Source: JBNJEM01 sp051745935
Lineage (GTDB): Bacteria; Planctomycetota; Planctomycetia; Pirellulales; Pirellulaceae
Assembly: GCA_051745935.1 (NCBI GenBank)
Contig: JBNJEM010000035.1
Location: 1 to 24,854 of the forward strand
Length of the DNA: 24,854 nt
Reading direction: 5' to 3'
Below the pieces are notes generated by a model. That model made no database searches. It saw only the letters and a program-made list of their open reading frames with translations, and was not told where the DNA came from. A program made the translations under genes and the position numbers. Shown here one piece after another: positions 13,707 to 21,334 of this stretch; positions within the stretch are counted from its first letter, which is position 1, and every line of letters starts with the position of its first letter.

Positions 13707-15367
13707 GCGGCATCTCCAATCCAGGTGCGGAGAATATTGGCGGCGGCGTCAGGGTCCTCGCGGACCATGTTCGTGAGTTCTTCCCGCAGTGCCTCGCCTG
13801 TCGGTTGATTACGGCGATGCAAGACCGCCGGCGACGCCTCTTCCTCGCCCTCGCTGGCTTGGTCTTCCGTGGAGGAAAACTCCGAGGAGAGGGCCGGCGT
13901 GTCGGGCGACTTGGCGGGGATAGTGGCCCGCACCATGCCCCGCAAGACGAACAGGCTGATCAGCCCCACGCCAAACAACCCCAACGTTTTCCAATGATTG
14001 GTGAACCAGAGCATGAGCGTGGAGGTCAAGGCCGGCGGCTCCACCGGTTCGGCCGGCAGGTCGTCATACGTCATGACTTCCACCTGGTCGTACTGGTCTT
14101 CGCCGGGATCCAGCAGCGGCAGCGACTGGACGGCGATATCCTCGATGCGTGGGACGATTTCATTTTGGATCTCATTGAGATCGTCGTCGGTGGGCATCAC
14201 CGGTTGCTCGCCCTCGGCTACTGGATTACGCTCGCGCCACACCTTGTTGAAATAGCTTTTGGGAATCGAGACGGCGGCCGTGAGCGTTTTGGGGACGAGT
14301 CCCGCCCGCTGTTGTTCCGTCTGTTCGTGCCCGGTTATCGACACTTGCTGTTCACTTTCTTCGTCCGAAGAAGATTTCGGGCTAGTGGCGGTGGTCAGGG
14401 CGCGCGGTTCGTTTCCGCGAACCTCATTCGGCACCGAACCGGGACGGCCGCCGTCCCCCGCTCCACTTTGGCTTGTCTTCGTGAACATTTCCGATTCCAC
14501 CGCCACCGTTTGTGGATCGACCGTCACCTTGCTTGATTGGCTGGAAATGGTTGGGTCCATCTCGACGTTTACCGCGACGACCAATCCTTCTCCCAAATAC
14601 GGCAGAGCTTGTTGGAGCTTGTTTCTGTAGTACTCTTCGTAAAAGCTCTTCGCGTCCGCGTACATCCGGGCTTCCTTGCTCAGCCCCTCCCCTCCCTCGC
14701 CAACCGGCAAAACATCACCATTCACATCGGTCACGGCCACGTCTTCGGGCTGGATGCCGAACCAGGCACTCGCGGTCTTGCGAATGGTCCTTGACACGTC
14801 GCGGTCCAGGCGACGATTGTTCCGGCCCCAGACCACCACGGTCGCCCGCCGCTCCGTCTCGGGCGGGAACCCTCGCTTTTTCACTTCCCTGTACTGGACC
14901 GTGGCCCCATCGACTTCCGGTCGCTTGGAAATCACGCGTCCCAATTTCCGCTGCTGGGCCTGGCTCCGCCAGAATTCCTTTTCCTCCTCCGACTCGAACA
15001 TGCTTGACCCGCGTTCACGGATCGCATCGATGTCGGCTTCAATATCCGCCGGGGAAAACCCGGCTTTGTCCAACGCTTGCATGTACCGCGTGCGCTTATT
15101 GCCCGGTACCTTGATCCGTTTTCCTTCAAGTTCGTACTCGTCGAGATTCTCGGCGCCGAATGCCCGTTGCATGGCCGCGATGTCCGGGTCCGAGAATTCC
15201 CGGCTACCGAACAGGTATCGGTCGGCCCGGTTGCTGGAAAACACCAGCAGGTAAACGAGGCTGATGACAATCACCGCCAACAGGAGCCCGGCCGTTATCC
15301 GTGAGCCGGGCGTCATGCTCTTGAAGATGTCGCCCAGCTCGGATGCCGCTCTGTTCAGAAAGTCCAT
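13703..15367 (-). CDS. fliF: Flagellar MS-ring protein FliF
   Basis: This 554-residue protein forms the MS ring that houses the export gate. Membrane segments lie at about residues 23-43 (TAGLLLAVIVISLVYLLVF) and 455-478 (KTLGLFGVGLISLFVLRG). Between them are ring-building motifs, including FSPADIEADIDAIRERGSS, RASAWFG-type sequence (KTASAWFGIQPEDV), YRNKLQQALPYLGEGLVVAVNVE and the variable periplasmic collar. The C-terminal tail (EELTNMVREDPDAAANILRTWIG) is the FliG-binding peptide. The start at 15367 (MDFLNRAASELGD) follows GGGAGGGAG; the open frame runs 27 codons further upstream but without a better ribosome site. It is coupled to fliG. Confidence 0.96.
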   Translation of the reverse strand: MDFLNRAASELGDIFKSMTPGSRITAGLLLAVIVISLVYLLVFSSNRADRYLFGSREFSDPDIAAMQRAFGAENLDEYELEGKRIKVPGNKRTRYMQALDKAGFSPADIEADIDAIRERGSSMFESEEEKEFWRSQAQQRKLGRVISKRPEVDGATVQYREVKKRGFPPETERRATVVVWGRNNRRLDRDVSRTIRKTASAWFGIQPEDVAVTDVNGDVLPVGEGGEGLSKEARMYADAKSFYEEYYRNKLQQALPYLGEGLVVAVNVEMDPTISSQSSKVTVDPQTVAVESEMFTKTSQSGAGDGGRPGSVPNEVRGNEPRALTTATSPKSSSDEESEQQVSITGHEQTEQQRAGLVPKTLTAAVSIPKSYFNKVWRERNPVAEGEQPVMPTDDDLNEIQNEIVPRIEDIAVQSLPLLDPGEDQYDQVEVMTYDDLPAEPVEPPALTSTLMLWFTNHWKTLGLFGVGLISLFVLRGMVRATIPAKSPDTPALSSEFSSTEDQASEGEEEASPAVLHRRNQPTGEALREELTNMVREDPDAAANILRTWIGDAA

Positions 15368-15523
15368 CCGTGGAACTCCCTCCCGTCCATGAGCCACATG
15401 TGACAGCAATCCCTCAAAAACCGCGTCCCTCGATGCTCGCCGGCTCATGCAAGACGGCTGGACCTCGCGACCGCCGTGAACAACCGTGGGGCGCCTGAAT
15501 AATCACCAACCAACAACCAATTC

Positions 15524-15838
15524 TCAAATTCGCATATTCTTGATTTCCTCGTAGGCTTGCATCAGTTTGTTGCGTATTTGCATCATCATGCGAAACGACA
15601 TGTCCGCTTTCTGGATCGAGGTGAGCACCGTGGCCGGATCAACCTCCTCGCCCGTCACCAATTGTTCGACGGCCTGGTCGGCCTGCTGCTGCATGGAGTT
15701 AACCTGATTGATCCCTTCCACCAACAGGTTCTTGAACGAAGCCTCCCCATTTTTCGTCACTTCCGTCAATTCCGGGGAAGTCGGAGGCATGGGAGGCAGG
15801 GATACCTTTGAAGCCTGTATGCCTTGAACTGGATCCAT
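15524..15838 (-). CDS. fliE: MS-ring/rod adaptor FliE
   Basis: This 104-residue protein has the size typical of FliE. The C-terminal half is diagnostic: SFKNLLVEGINQVNSMQQQADQAVEQLVTGE, then TVLTSIQKADMSFRMMMQIRNKLMQAYEEIKNM, the FliE family core (A..ssl......vrnklv.AYqeimrM). FliE is the first axial protein exported and joins the MS ring to the rod. The N-terminal ~30 residues are Pro-rich and variable. Its ATG at 15838 has GGAG about ten bases upstream. It lies between flgC and fliF as in most fla operons. Confidence 0.95.
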   Translation of the reverse strand: MDPVQGIQASKVSLPPMPPTSPELTEVTKNGEASFKNLLVEGINQVNSMQQQADQAVEQLVTGEEVDPATVLTSIQKADMSFRMMMQIRNKLMQAYEEIKNMRI

Positions 15839-15972
15839 GGAATCGGTTCTCCGTAATCAATAGCACGCGCATGGGACGGAGATCAGGGTCACGTCCCGGC
15901 TCGCGTCATTCGTTTCCGTTCATCTCCGCAATCGCCCGTTATACCCCACGCGAACCGAGGCTGGCGCGATAT

Positions 15973-16395
15973 TCAGGCGATGATTTGCAGGGCCCTTTGA
16001 CTCATGCTTTTGGTTATCTCCATCACGCCCAGGTTTGCCTCGTATGCGCGGGTGGCCACGAGCGAATCAACGAATTGACTCATCATGTCAATGTTTGGGT
16101 AAGCAACATATCCTTTCCATTCACCTTCTTGGACTGCCATGGGGTGTCCCGGATCATAGCGGTAATTCGGTTCAACCTGCTCGGCGCGGACGGCACCAAC
16201 CTTGACCCCCATGGCCCCTTCGGAGGTTTTCAGTTCCTCGTCAGGTTGGAACACCACGTACCTCTCCTGAAACGGTTTTACTTCACCATCTTCATTTCGC
16301 AGCGACGAGGCGTTGGCCACGTTGCTGGCGATGGCATTGAGCCGAATTCGTTGAGAAACCAGGCCGCTGGTGCTGATGTCAAGGGCTTTCAACAT
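15973..16395 (-). CDS. flgC: Flagellar basal-body rod protein FlgC
   Basis: This 140-residue proximal rod protein starts MLKALDISTSGLVSQRIRLNAIASNVANASS, containing the rod signature (ASNVANA). In the middle it has ...VRAEQVEPNYRYDPGHPMAVQEGEWKGYVAYPNIDMMSQFVDSL, typical of FlgC (Y.P.HP.A...GyV..PNvd...Emvdl). The C-terminus VATRAYEANLGVMEITKSMSQRALQIIA is the FlgC helix. The length is normal. AGGAG lies 11 bases before the ATG. It follows flgB after 165 bases. Confidence 0.97.
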   Translation of the reverse strand: MLKALDISTSGLVSQRIRLNAIASNVANASSLRNEDGEVKPFQERYVVFQPDEELKTSEGAMGVKVGAVRAEQVEPNYRYDPGHPMAVQEGEWKGYVAYPNIDMMSQFVDSLVATRAYEANLGVMEITKSMSQRALQIIA

Positions 16396-16560
16396 GGCTC
16401 GTCCAACTCCTAAGACTCTAAAAAGCCATCACGAAACCGATCGCTCGTCCTCTCGCCCAGACACTCTCGGGAGCGGGAAAGAGGTTTGGTTACCGGCGGT
16501 TGAAGCCACGGCCGCGGGCGCCGCGACCGGACCCTTTACGGCGTTAACCAGGCCGCGTGA

Positions 16561-16980
16561 CTAAACCCGTTCGCTGATCGCGGTTTGCAGCAGCCGGAAT
16601 TGGCTTTTCATAATGGCCACCGAGACGTTGTGCAGCGAATGGTTCTTGGCGACTTCAGTAACCTGTTGTTCAATACCGACATTACTCTGGTCAAGAAACT
16701 CAATGGATTTCAGCGATTCACGGACTTCTCGGATTTCATCTTGCGGTTCGCTTCGGTACGGGCTGCCGGGGGAATTCACTTGTGTCCTCCCACCGCGCCG
16801 GGCCGCAATGAATTCCTTGAGTCGATCTTGGAAGGTATCCACCGAGAGATCGCGCACGCGATAACCGGGGGTATCGGCGTTGGCGATATTCCCGACCAAT
16901 ACGTTGTGCCGTGCCTGGGTAAAACCGACGACTTCTTGTAGCGCGGGAATCGTCGTGTTGTCGAAAAGTGTAGGGAGCAT
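16561..16980 (-). CDS. flgB: Flagellar basal-body rod protein FlgB
   Basis: This 139-residue proximal rod protein is the first gene of the putative long operon. The N-terminus LFDNTTIPALQEVVGFTQARHNVLVGNIANADTPGYRVRDLS carries the rod motif NIANADTPGY. The C-terminus IEQQVTEVAKNHSLHNVSVAIMKSQFRLLQTAISERV is the FlgB helix (E.E.M.ka.N...Y......l...f..lr.AI). The start at 16980 (MLPTLFDN) is chosen because GGAGG lies exactly eight bases upstream. An ATG ten codons earlier is also in frame. A sigma-54 promoter sits about 425 bases upstream. Confidence 0.96.
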   Translation of the reverse strand: MLPTLFDNTTIPALQEVVGFTQARHNVLVGNIANADTPGYRVRDLSVDTFQDRLKEFIAARRGGRTQVNSPGSPYRSEPQDEIREVRESLKSIEFLDQSNVGIEQQVTEVAKNHSLHNVSVAIMKSQFRLLQTAISERV

Positions 16981-17404
16981 CAGCGATGCCTCCATGTTGC
17001 GTCGTTCCATTTCGCTGACTCAACAGCGACATCAGTCGGTCGAAGCGATTCCGACATACAAGCCGGCGACCGGAGACGTAGCCCCCGATCTCGGGGCGGA
17101 ACATGACGGCCTCGCCGCCATGCCATCCTCTTCATCCGTCGCCGACAGCGGGGGGCGCGTGTCCGGAGTCTCGGAGTGCGTCCGGAGACAGCGCGGGCCA
17201 ACTCCGGCCGTGCGACGACCCGCCAGGGCCGTCGGCAACGCGATATCGTGTTCCACGGGGGCTGTCCGATCGGGAAACGCCCCGTGCTGGCCGCCCGAGC
17301 AACACGCTGGTTCGAACGGGGCCGTGCAAACGGATTCGCCTGCCGGGCGTGGTTCAGGAGGGCGTGGTGGTCTCGGGAAGGCTGCCCGGCGAGGACTCGC
17401 TGGG
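16981..17404 (-). other. Long leader between the sigma-54 promoter and flgB
   Basis: This is about 420 bases of GC-rich sequence that would form the 5' leader if transcription starts from the promoter at 17405..17420. Long open frames cross it on the minus strand (for example 17032..17469 and up to 17696). Their translations are Arg/Pro-rich without family features, and their starts lie upstream of the promoter, so they look like chance frames. No riboswitch was recognised. Confidence 0.45.
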
Positions 17405-17420
17405 AGCAATCGGCGTGCCA
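17405..17420 (-). promoter_or_regulatory. Sigma-54 (-24/-12) promoter driving the flgB operon
   Basis: On the minus strand the sequence is TGGCACG-CCGA-TTGCT. This matches the sigma-54 consensus (TGGCACG N4 TTGCW) at every defined position and has the required GG-N10-GC spacing. It points toward flgB. Transcription should begin about 12 bases downstream, near 17393. The adjacent NtrC-type activator and kinase genes give a natural regulator. Confidence 0.82.
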
Positions 17421-17426
17421 CGTCTC

Positions 17427-17442
17427 GGCGATTGCGTTGCCA
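17427..17442 (-). promoter_or_regulatory. Possible second, weaker sigma-54 site
   Basis: TGGCAACGCAATCGCC on the minus strand keeps GG-N10-GC and TGGCA but departs from consensus at four other positions. It ends six bases upstream of the strong site and in the same direction. It may be a decoy or an ancestral duplicate. Confidence 0.25.
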
Positions 17443-17484
17443 CGGGGCCGTCGTGCCGCGTTTAACCACTTCGAAATACGCGAG

Positions 17485-17796
17485 TTAGTGCCATCTGGTC
17501 GGGGGCTCGCCGGCTGCCGCGCAGGGCGCGATCGTTGGGATGAGCGGGCGGGTAGCGGCAATCCGTGCGGGTCGTAAGCGGCAGAATCTGCCGATCGCCG
17601 CCGCGCTGTCGTCCCCGTCGCTTCGTTCGATTTCAACCTCGCTCGTCCCTGATTCACCGTCATCCATGTTCTCCGAAAAGGTCCGCTCCAGCACACTGGC
17701 GTCCTCGTTCAACTTGATTCGTTCCGATTTCCCCGAAATCGCGGCGAGGTTGGATTTGAGTCCGGCCGGAGCAGGGAAAACCATGGCGAACCGCAT
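17485..17796 (-). CDS. Uncertain small ORF directly after the response regulator
   Basis: This is a 103-residue open frame starting with ATG three bases after the regulator stop. The first ~70 residues are acidic and protein-like (GKSERIKLNEDASVLERTFSE, DDGESGTSEVEIERSDGDD). The last 30 are Arg/Pro/Ala-rich. No domain is recognised, and there is no good ribosome site apart from AGG adjacent to the ATG. It could be a genuine small co-transcribed protein or untranslated 3' sequence. Confidence 0.3.
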   Translation of the reverse strand: MRFAMVFPAPAGLKSNLAAISGKSERIKLNEDASVLERTFSENMDDGESGTSEVEIERSDGDDSAAAIGRFCRLRPARIAATRPLIPTIAPCAAAGEPPTRWH

Positions 17797-17799
17797 GCC

Positions 17800-19233
17800 T
17801 CATGCCGCTCGACCAAACGATTTTTCTCGCGGTCCGTAGCCGTAGCCGCGAAGCTTGTTGGCCAAGGTTCGGATTCCGATGCCCAATGCTTTGGCGGTGC
17901 GAGCGCGATGCCCGCCATAATGCTCCAGCGTTGCCTCGATCAATCGGCGTTCCATGACCTGTAGGCTCATCCCCACTTCGATGATTCCGTCCGATACTTC
18001 TTGTTTGTCGTCCGCGGTCGTCCTTGGCGCTTCGATGAGCCAGGGGCGCAATTGGTCCGCTGTAATCGTGGGCTGTCCGCTCAAAACACAGGCCCGTGTT
18101 ACAATATTCTCCAGTTCGCGAACGTTGCCTGGCCAGTAGTGGTTGACCAACACATCCATGGCATTTTCATCAATTGGCGGCGGGGACTGTTCCAACCGCT
18201 CGGCCGCGAGTCGCTGAAAGTACCGAACCAAGGCGGGGATATCCTCGCGGCGCTTGCGCAACGGGGGGACGGCGATGGGAACCACGGCCAGCCGGAAGTA
18301 GAGATCTTGGCGGAACCGTCCCTCCCGAACCTCCCGCAGAAGATCCCGGTTGGTGGTGGCCAGTACCCGCGTGTCGACCGAGCGTGAAATGCTGGAACCG
18401 ACTCGTTCAAAGGTTTTTTCTTGGAGCACGCGGAGCAGTTTGGCCTGGAGTGGCAATTCGATTTCACTGATTTCATCCAGCAGCACGGTGCCGCGATCCG
18501 CCAGTTCGAATCGCCCGACTCGCGAGGCATCCGCGCCGGTGAAGGCGCCCCGATCGTGTCCAAAGAGTTCGCTTTCAACCAGCTGGGGCGACAACGCCGG
18601 GCAGTTGAATCCGACAAGGGGAGCCTCTGCTCGTTTACTGGCCAAGTGAATATTGCGAGCCACCAATTCCTTGCCCGTGCCGCTTTCGCCGGTAATCAGT
18701 ACGGTTTCCTCGGTGGGGGCGACCCGCGCGATCTCCCGTCGTAGAGATTTCATGGCGGGACTGTCGCCGATCATGTCGACACCGACCGCTGGGTTATCGG
18801 GCTCCCTCGTGGAAGGCACCGTGGTCCGCGCGCATTCCGCTTCGCCGTGCCGCAGGGCGCGAGCGACCAGTTCCTCCAGTCGTTCCACCCGAAAGGGCTT
18901 CTCGATGTAGTCAAAGGCCCCCAGCCGCATGGCATCAACGGCCGACGGGACGGTGGCATGCGCGGTCACCATCACGATTTGAGCATCGTGGGCGCGACGG
19001 GCCAGTGAGCGAATGAATTCCAGACCGTTCATGCCCGGCATCTTCAGGTCCGTGATGATCACGTCGGCCGGCCAATCATCGAGCTGATTAAGGGCTTCGA
19101 CGCCGCTGCTGCAACACCGGACCTGATGACCGGCGTGACGGAGGACGTCCGCCATCGACTCACGGGCATTCTTGTGGTCATCCACCACCAGGACGTGTCC
19201 CGTGGCCGGTGACTTGTCGCCGGGGACAATCAT
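17800..19233 (-). CDS. Sigma-54-dependent response regulator (NtrC/FlgR type)
   Basis: This 477-residue transcription activator has three domains. The receiver (12-125) has acidic Asp18/Asp19, phospho-acceptor Asp62 (IITDLKMPGMNG), Thr90 and Lys112. The AAA+ domain (about 153-385) has Walker A GESGTGKE (182-189), the sigma-54 contact loop GAFTGA (229-234), Walker B TVLLDE (249-254) and the R-finger region FRQDLYFRL. The Fis-type helix-turn-helix ends the protein (GGHRARTAKALGIGIRTLANKLRGYG). GAFTGA is intact, so it should open sigma-54 promoters such as the one before flgB. The ATG overlaps the kinase stop (ATGA), which fixes the start; longer upstream frames are not used. It is the functional analogue of FlgR/FleR/FlbD regulators of flagellar genes. 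Confidence 0.95.
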   Translation of the reverse strand: MIVPGDKSPATGHVLVVDDHKNARESMADVLRHAGHQVRCCSSGVEALNQLDDWPADVIITDLKMPGMNGLEFIRSLARRAHDAQIVMVTAHATVPSAVDAMRLGAFDYIEKPFRVERLEELVARALRHGEAECARTTVPSTREPDNPAVGVDMIGDSPAMKSLRREIARVAPTEETVLITGESGTGKELVARNIHLASKRAEAPLVGFNCPALSPQLVESELFGHDRGAFTGADASRVGRFELADRGTVLLDEISEIELPLQAKLLRVLQEKTFERVGSSISRSVDTRVLATTNRDLLREVREGRFRQDLYFRLAVVPIAVPPLRKRREDIPALVRYFQRLAAERLEQSPPPIDENAMDVLVNHYWPGNVRELENIVTRACVLSGQPTITADQLRPWLIEAPRTTADDKQEVSDGIIEVGMSLQVMERRLIEATLEHYGGHRARTAKALGIGIRTLANKLRGYGYGPREKSFGRAA

Positions 19234-20096
19234 GCGGCAGCCTCCATGCGTTCGGTGGGGATGCAAATGGTAAAGGCGGCGCCCCCTTGCGGGCAGTTGC
19301 TGGCGCACACTCTACCCCCGTGGGCGGTGGCGATGCGTTCCACGATCGCCAACCCCAAACCGGTCCCACCACTTTTGGTTGTAAAGAATGGTTCGAACAA
19401 ACGTTGTGCGATATCACTCGCGAGGCCGGGCCCGCTGTCGGCGACTTCCAAATCCACTCCCGCCGATCCACTCGCTCCGGTGATGACCAGCTCCCCCCCC
19501 GCCGGCATGGCGTCAAGGGCGTTCAAGACCAAATTCAAAACCGCCCGCCGCAGCATGTCGCGATCGGCCGGCACCGAAATCGAGGGGGAAATGTCCACAT
19601 TCGTCGTAATGCCTTGGGCGATGAATTGGGATGAGAGCGCCTCGCATACCTCCCGAACGAGCGCGTCGAGCTGCACGGTTTGCCAGGCGGGTACTTGGTT
19701 GGAGGTGAATTGAAGTAAATCGTTCACGATTGCTTCCAACGCGGTGAATCCGGATTCCATCTTGTGCAGGGTATCCGACGCTTGACCGGTTTCGCCCACT
19801 TGGCGGCGGAGCAGGCTCAAATACAAGGTCAATGGAACCAGGCTATTGCGTACTTCATGAGCCACGTGGGAAGCCATCTGCCCAAGGTCCGCCAGTCGGT
19901 TTTTTCGGGCCAGTTCGCGGTTCTTGATCTCCAGCTCATCCGTTAACCGTCGCACTTCTCGCCGCAGAACCTCGTGAGTCTGCTGGAGCCGCTCCGTCGC
20001 CGCATGCCAGGCTTCCAGCACGGTTTCCAACTCCGCGTTTCCCAGCGAACCATCGGCGGTCAGCCGCGATTCGGAATTCGTGAATGTTTCCAACAT
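19230..20096 (-). CDS. Soluble two-component sensor histidine kinase (FlgS/FleS-like)
   Basis: This 288-residue kinase has no membrane segment. An N-terminal coiled coil (about 30-68: TERLQQTHEVLRREVRRLTDELEIKNRELARKN) leads into a HisKA domain with phospho-His80 in SHVAHEVRNSLVPLT. The ATPase domain has the N box NLVLNALDAMP (188-198), G1 DSGPG (220-224), an FEPFFTTK F box and G2 GTGLGLA (244-250). It would phosphorylate the overlapping response regulator. The start is uncertain: the ATG at 20096 (MLETFTNSE) and one at 20135 are both possible. The frame continues upstream through the 100-bp tandem repeats to 20339, but those residues are repeat-encoded and lack kinase features, so they are excluded. 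Confidence 0.92.
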   Translation of the reverse strand: MLETFTNSESRLTADGSLGNAELETVLEAWHAATERLQQTHEVLRREVRRLTDELEIKNRELARKNRLADLGQMASHVAHEVRNSLVPLTLYLSLLRRQVGETGQASDTLHKMESGFTALEAIVNDLLQFTSNQVPAWQTVQLDALVREVCEALSSQFIAQGITTNVDISPSISVPADRDMLRRAVLNLVLNALDAMPAGGELVITGASGSAGVDLEVADSGPGLASDIAQRLFEPFFTTKSGGTGLGLAIVERIATAHGGRVCASNCPQGGAAFTICIPTERMEAAA

Positions 20097-20149
20097 GAGT
20101 TTGTCCCAAGAAAGATAGCCAATAGACGATTGCATACGTCGCCGCGGAA

Positions 20150-20453
20150 TATACCGGTCGCGGCTGATTTTCTTTGCCGCGAGTCCGACCAACGGGAGGA
20201 CGGCTTGCGTCGGGCAGCTTTGCACCCGGAAAAATCCAACCGCCTGAAATATACCGGTCGCGGATGATTTTCTTTGCCGCGAGTCCGACCAACGGGAGGA
20301 CGGCTTGCATCGGGCAGCTTTCCACCCGGAAAAATCCAACCGCCTGAAATATACCGGTCGCGGATGACTTTCTCCGCCGCGAGTCCGACCAACGGGAGGA
20401 CGGCTTGCGTCGGGCAGCTTTGCACCCGGAAAAATCCAACCGCCTGAAATATA
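20150..20453 (+). repeat. Triple tandem array of the 100-bp TATA-bounded repeat
   Basis: Three copies begin at 20150, 20250 and 20350, an exact 100-base period; neighbouring copies share one TATA. The last ends CCTGAAATATAT at 20453-20454. Copies 1 and 2 carry the ATTTTCTTTG loop variant, copy 3 the ACTTTCTCCG variant seen at 3361 and 7962. Copies 1 and 3 share TTTGCACCC while copy 2 has TTTCCACCC and a private A in GCATCGGG. The mosaic pattern suggests separate arrivals or gene conversion rather than one fresh triplication. The array fills the gap between the flgN stop and the kinase start. Confidence 0.97.
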
Positions 20454-20462
20454 TCATCAAAC

Positions 20463-21023
20463 CTACTGTTCCGAATTCAAATCGAGTACTGAATGAGAGG
20501 GGCCAGGCGAATTCGTATAGGCACGGGTGGCCTCGGCGGAGGCATTCACGTCGTGAAGGCGGGCCACGGCTTCATCACGACGACGCGCCATCTCCGATTC
20601 ACACTGCTTCTCCACGACCATGATTTCGCCTAACAAAGCTTCACTCCGTTCCACCAGCTGCCGGCACCGGTCGCGATCCGCCGGGGTGCGCCAGCGACGC
20701 GATTGAGGGTCTTGAGCGCGAAATGGTTCGAGTTTCTTCTGTATCTTTTGCAGTTCGCCTAGCAATGTCTGCTTGGCCGACAAGACTGAAAGCAAACGTT
20801 GGATGTCCCCGTCGGTGACTAGATTAGACTGCCGCCGTGAAAGATCGCGCAACTGCTCAAGCACGGAAAGCTTCTTGCCGATTAGATCAGCAAGCACATC
20901 GGTTTCCAGCTCTTTGTCCACGCTCATCAGTCCTCTGCTAAAGGTGTTGATGTCGTTTTCGATTTCCACCGCGGTCCGCCGATCCCAATCGTTCGTCTCT
21001 TTACCGTCGTGGCGAACTTTCAT
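20463..21023 (-). CDS. flgN: FlgN-like flagellar export chaperone
   Basis: This 186-residue, all-helical protein has a central region with the FlgN-type pattern: ELETDVLADLIGKKLSVLEQLRDLSRRQSNLVTDGDIQRLLSVLSAKQTLLGELQKIQKKLEPF. It is followed by a second helix pair (CRQLVERSEALLGEIMVVEKQCESEMARRRDEAVARL). FlgN chaperones the hook-filament junction proteins FlgK and FlgL, which are not in the window. The ATG at 21023 (MKVRHDGKE) is preferred; a TTG 15 codons upstream lacks support. The stop lies nine bases from the 100-bp repeat array. The assignment is based on helical pattern, size and flagellar context rather than on invariant residues. Confidence 0.65.
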   Translation of the reverse strand: MKVRHDGKETNDWDRRTAVEIENDINTFSRGLMSVDKELETDVLADLIGKKLSVLEQLRDLSRRQSNLVTDGDIQRLLSVLSAKQTLLGELQKIQKKLEPFRAQDPQSRRWRTPADRDRCRQLVERSEALLGEIMVVEKQCESEMARRRDEAVARLHDVNASAEATRAYTNSPGPSHSVLDLNSEQ

Positions 21024-21334
21024 ATTCCGTAAGGTTTTAGCGAACTGAAGTAAGGCTCTTCCAGGCAATGAGGGTTGGAGAACGGCCCCGCGGAGCGCGC
21101 AGGCCGCCGTCCGCCGTCATGACCTTCGCCGATTCCAACGCATGGCCGGGCGGACTCTGGCCTTGCGGTTAAACGGAGCCATATCCTCGGCGTTTTGCAA
21201 CAATGAACCGGGCGTTCTGCTTCAGACCGCCAAAGTGTTACCACATTCCATTCCGTGCCGCGGCATCAACCGGATATCCAGCTGCCCCGATGCATCGGAG
21301 CGACAACATGGCTGACACCGCATTGGCCTGGGAC
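21024..21334. other. Gap between the TPR gene and flgN
   Basis: These 311 bases contain no convincing gene. An open frame on the minus strand (to 21244) translates to Arg/Pro-rich, low-credibility sequence. No terminator with a T-run and no clear promoter was recognised. A TTGCA on the minus strand near 21195 lacks a properly spaced GG element for sigma-54. Confidence 0.45.

Noticed and set aside
13691..14536. 281-residue plus-strand open frame opposite fliF
   Set aside because: Antisense shadow of fliF with His/Arg-rich composition and no domain.
17478..17493. TGGCACTAACTCGCGT as another sigma-54 promoter
   Set aside because: The GG to GC spacing is nine rather than ten bases and the -12 element is not TTGC-like.
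16980..17696. Long minus-strand open frame (238 residues) spanning the flgB leader
   Set aside because: Arg/Pro-rich translation with no domain, overlaps the flgB start and the sigma-54 promoter, and starts upstream of that promoter; typical of chance frames in GC-rich DNA.
20097..20339. N-terminal extension of the histidine kinase through the 100-bp repeats
   Set aside because: The added residues are entirely repeat-encoded plus a short spacer; the stop-free nature of the repeat explains the open frame, and no kinase family feature starts before 20096.
20150..20453. Tandem repeats as a CRISPR array or integron attC array
   Set aside because: The 100-bp units abut with no unique spacers or cassettes, and no cas or integrase gene is in the window.
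19936..20460. 174-residue minus-strand open frame across the repeat array
   Set aside because: Its sequence is three frame-shifted readings of the same repeat, then an out-of-frame reading of the kinase gene.
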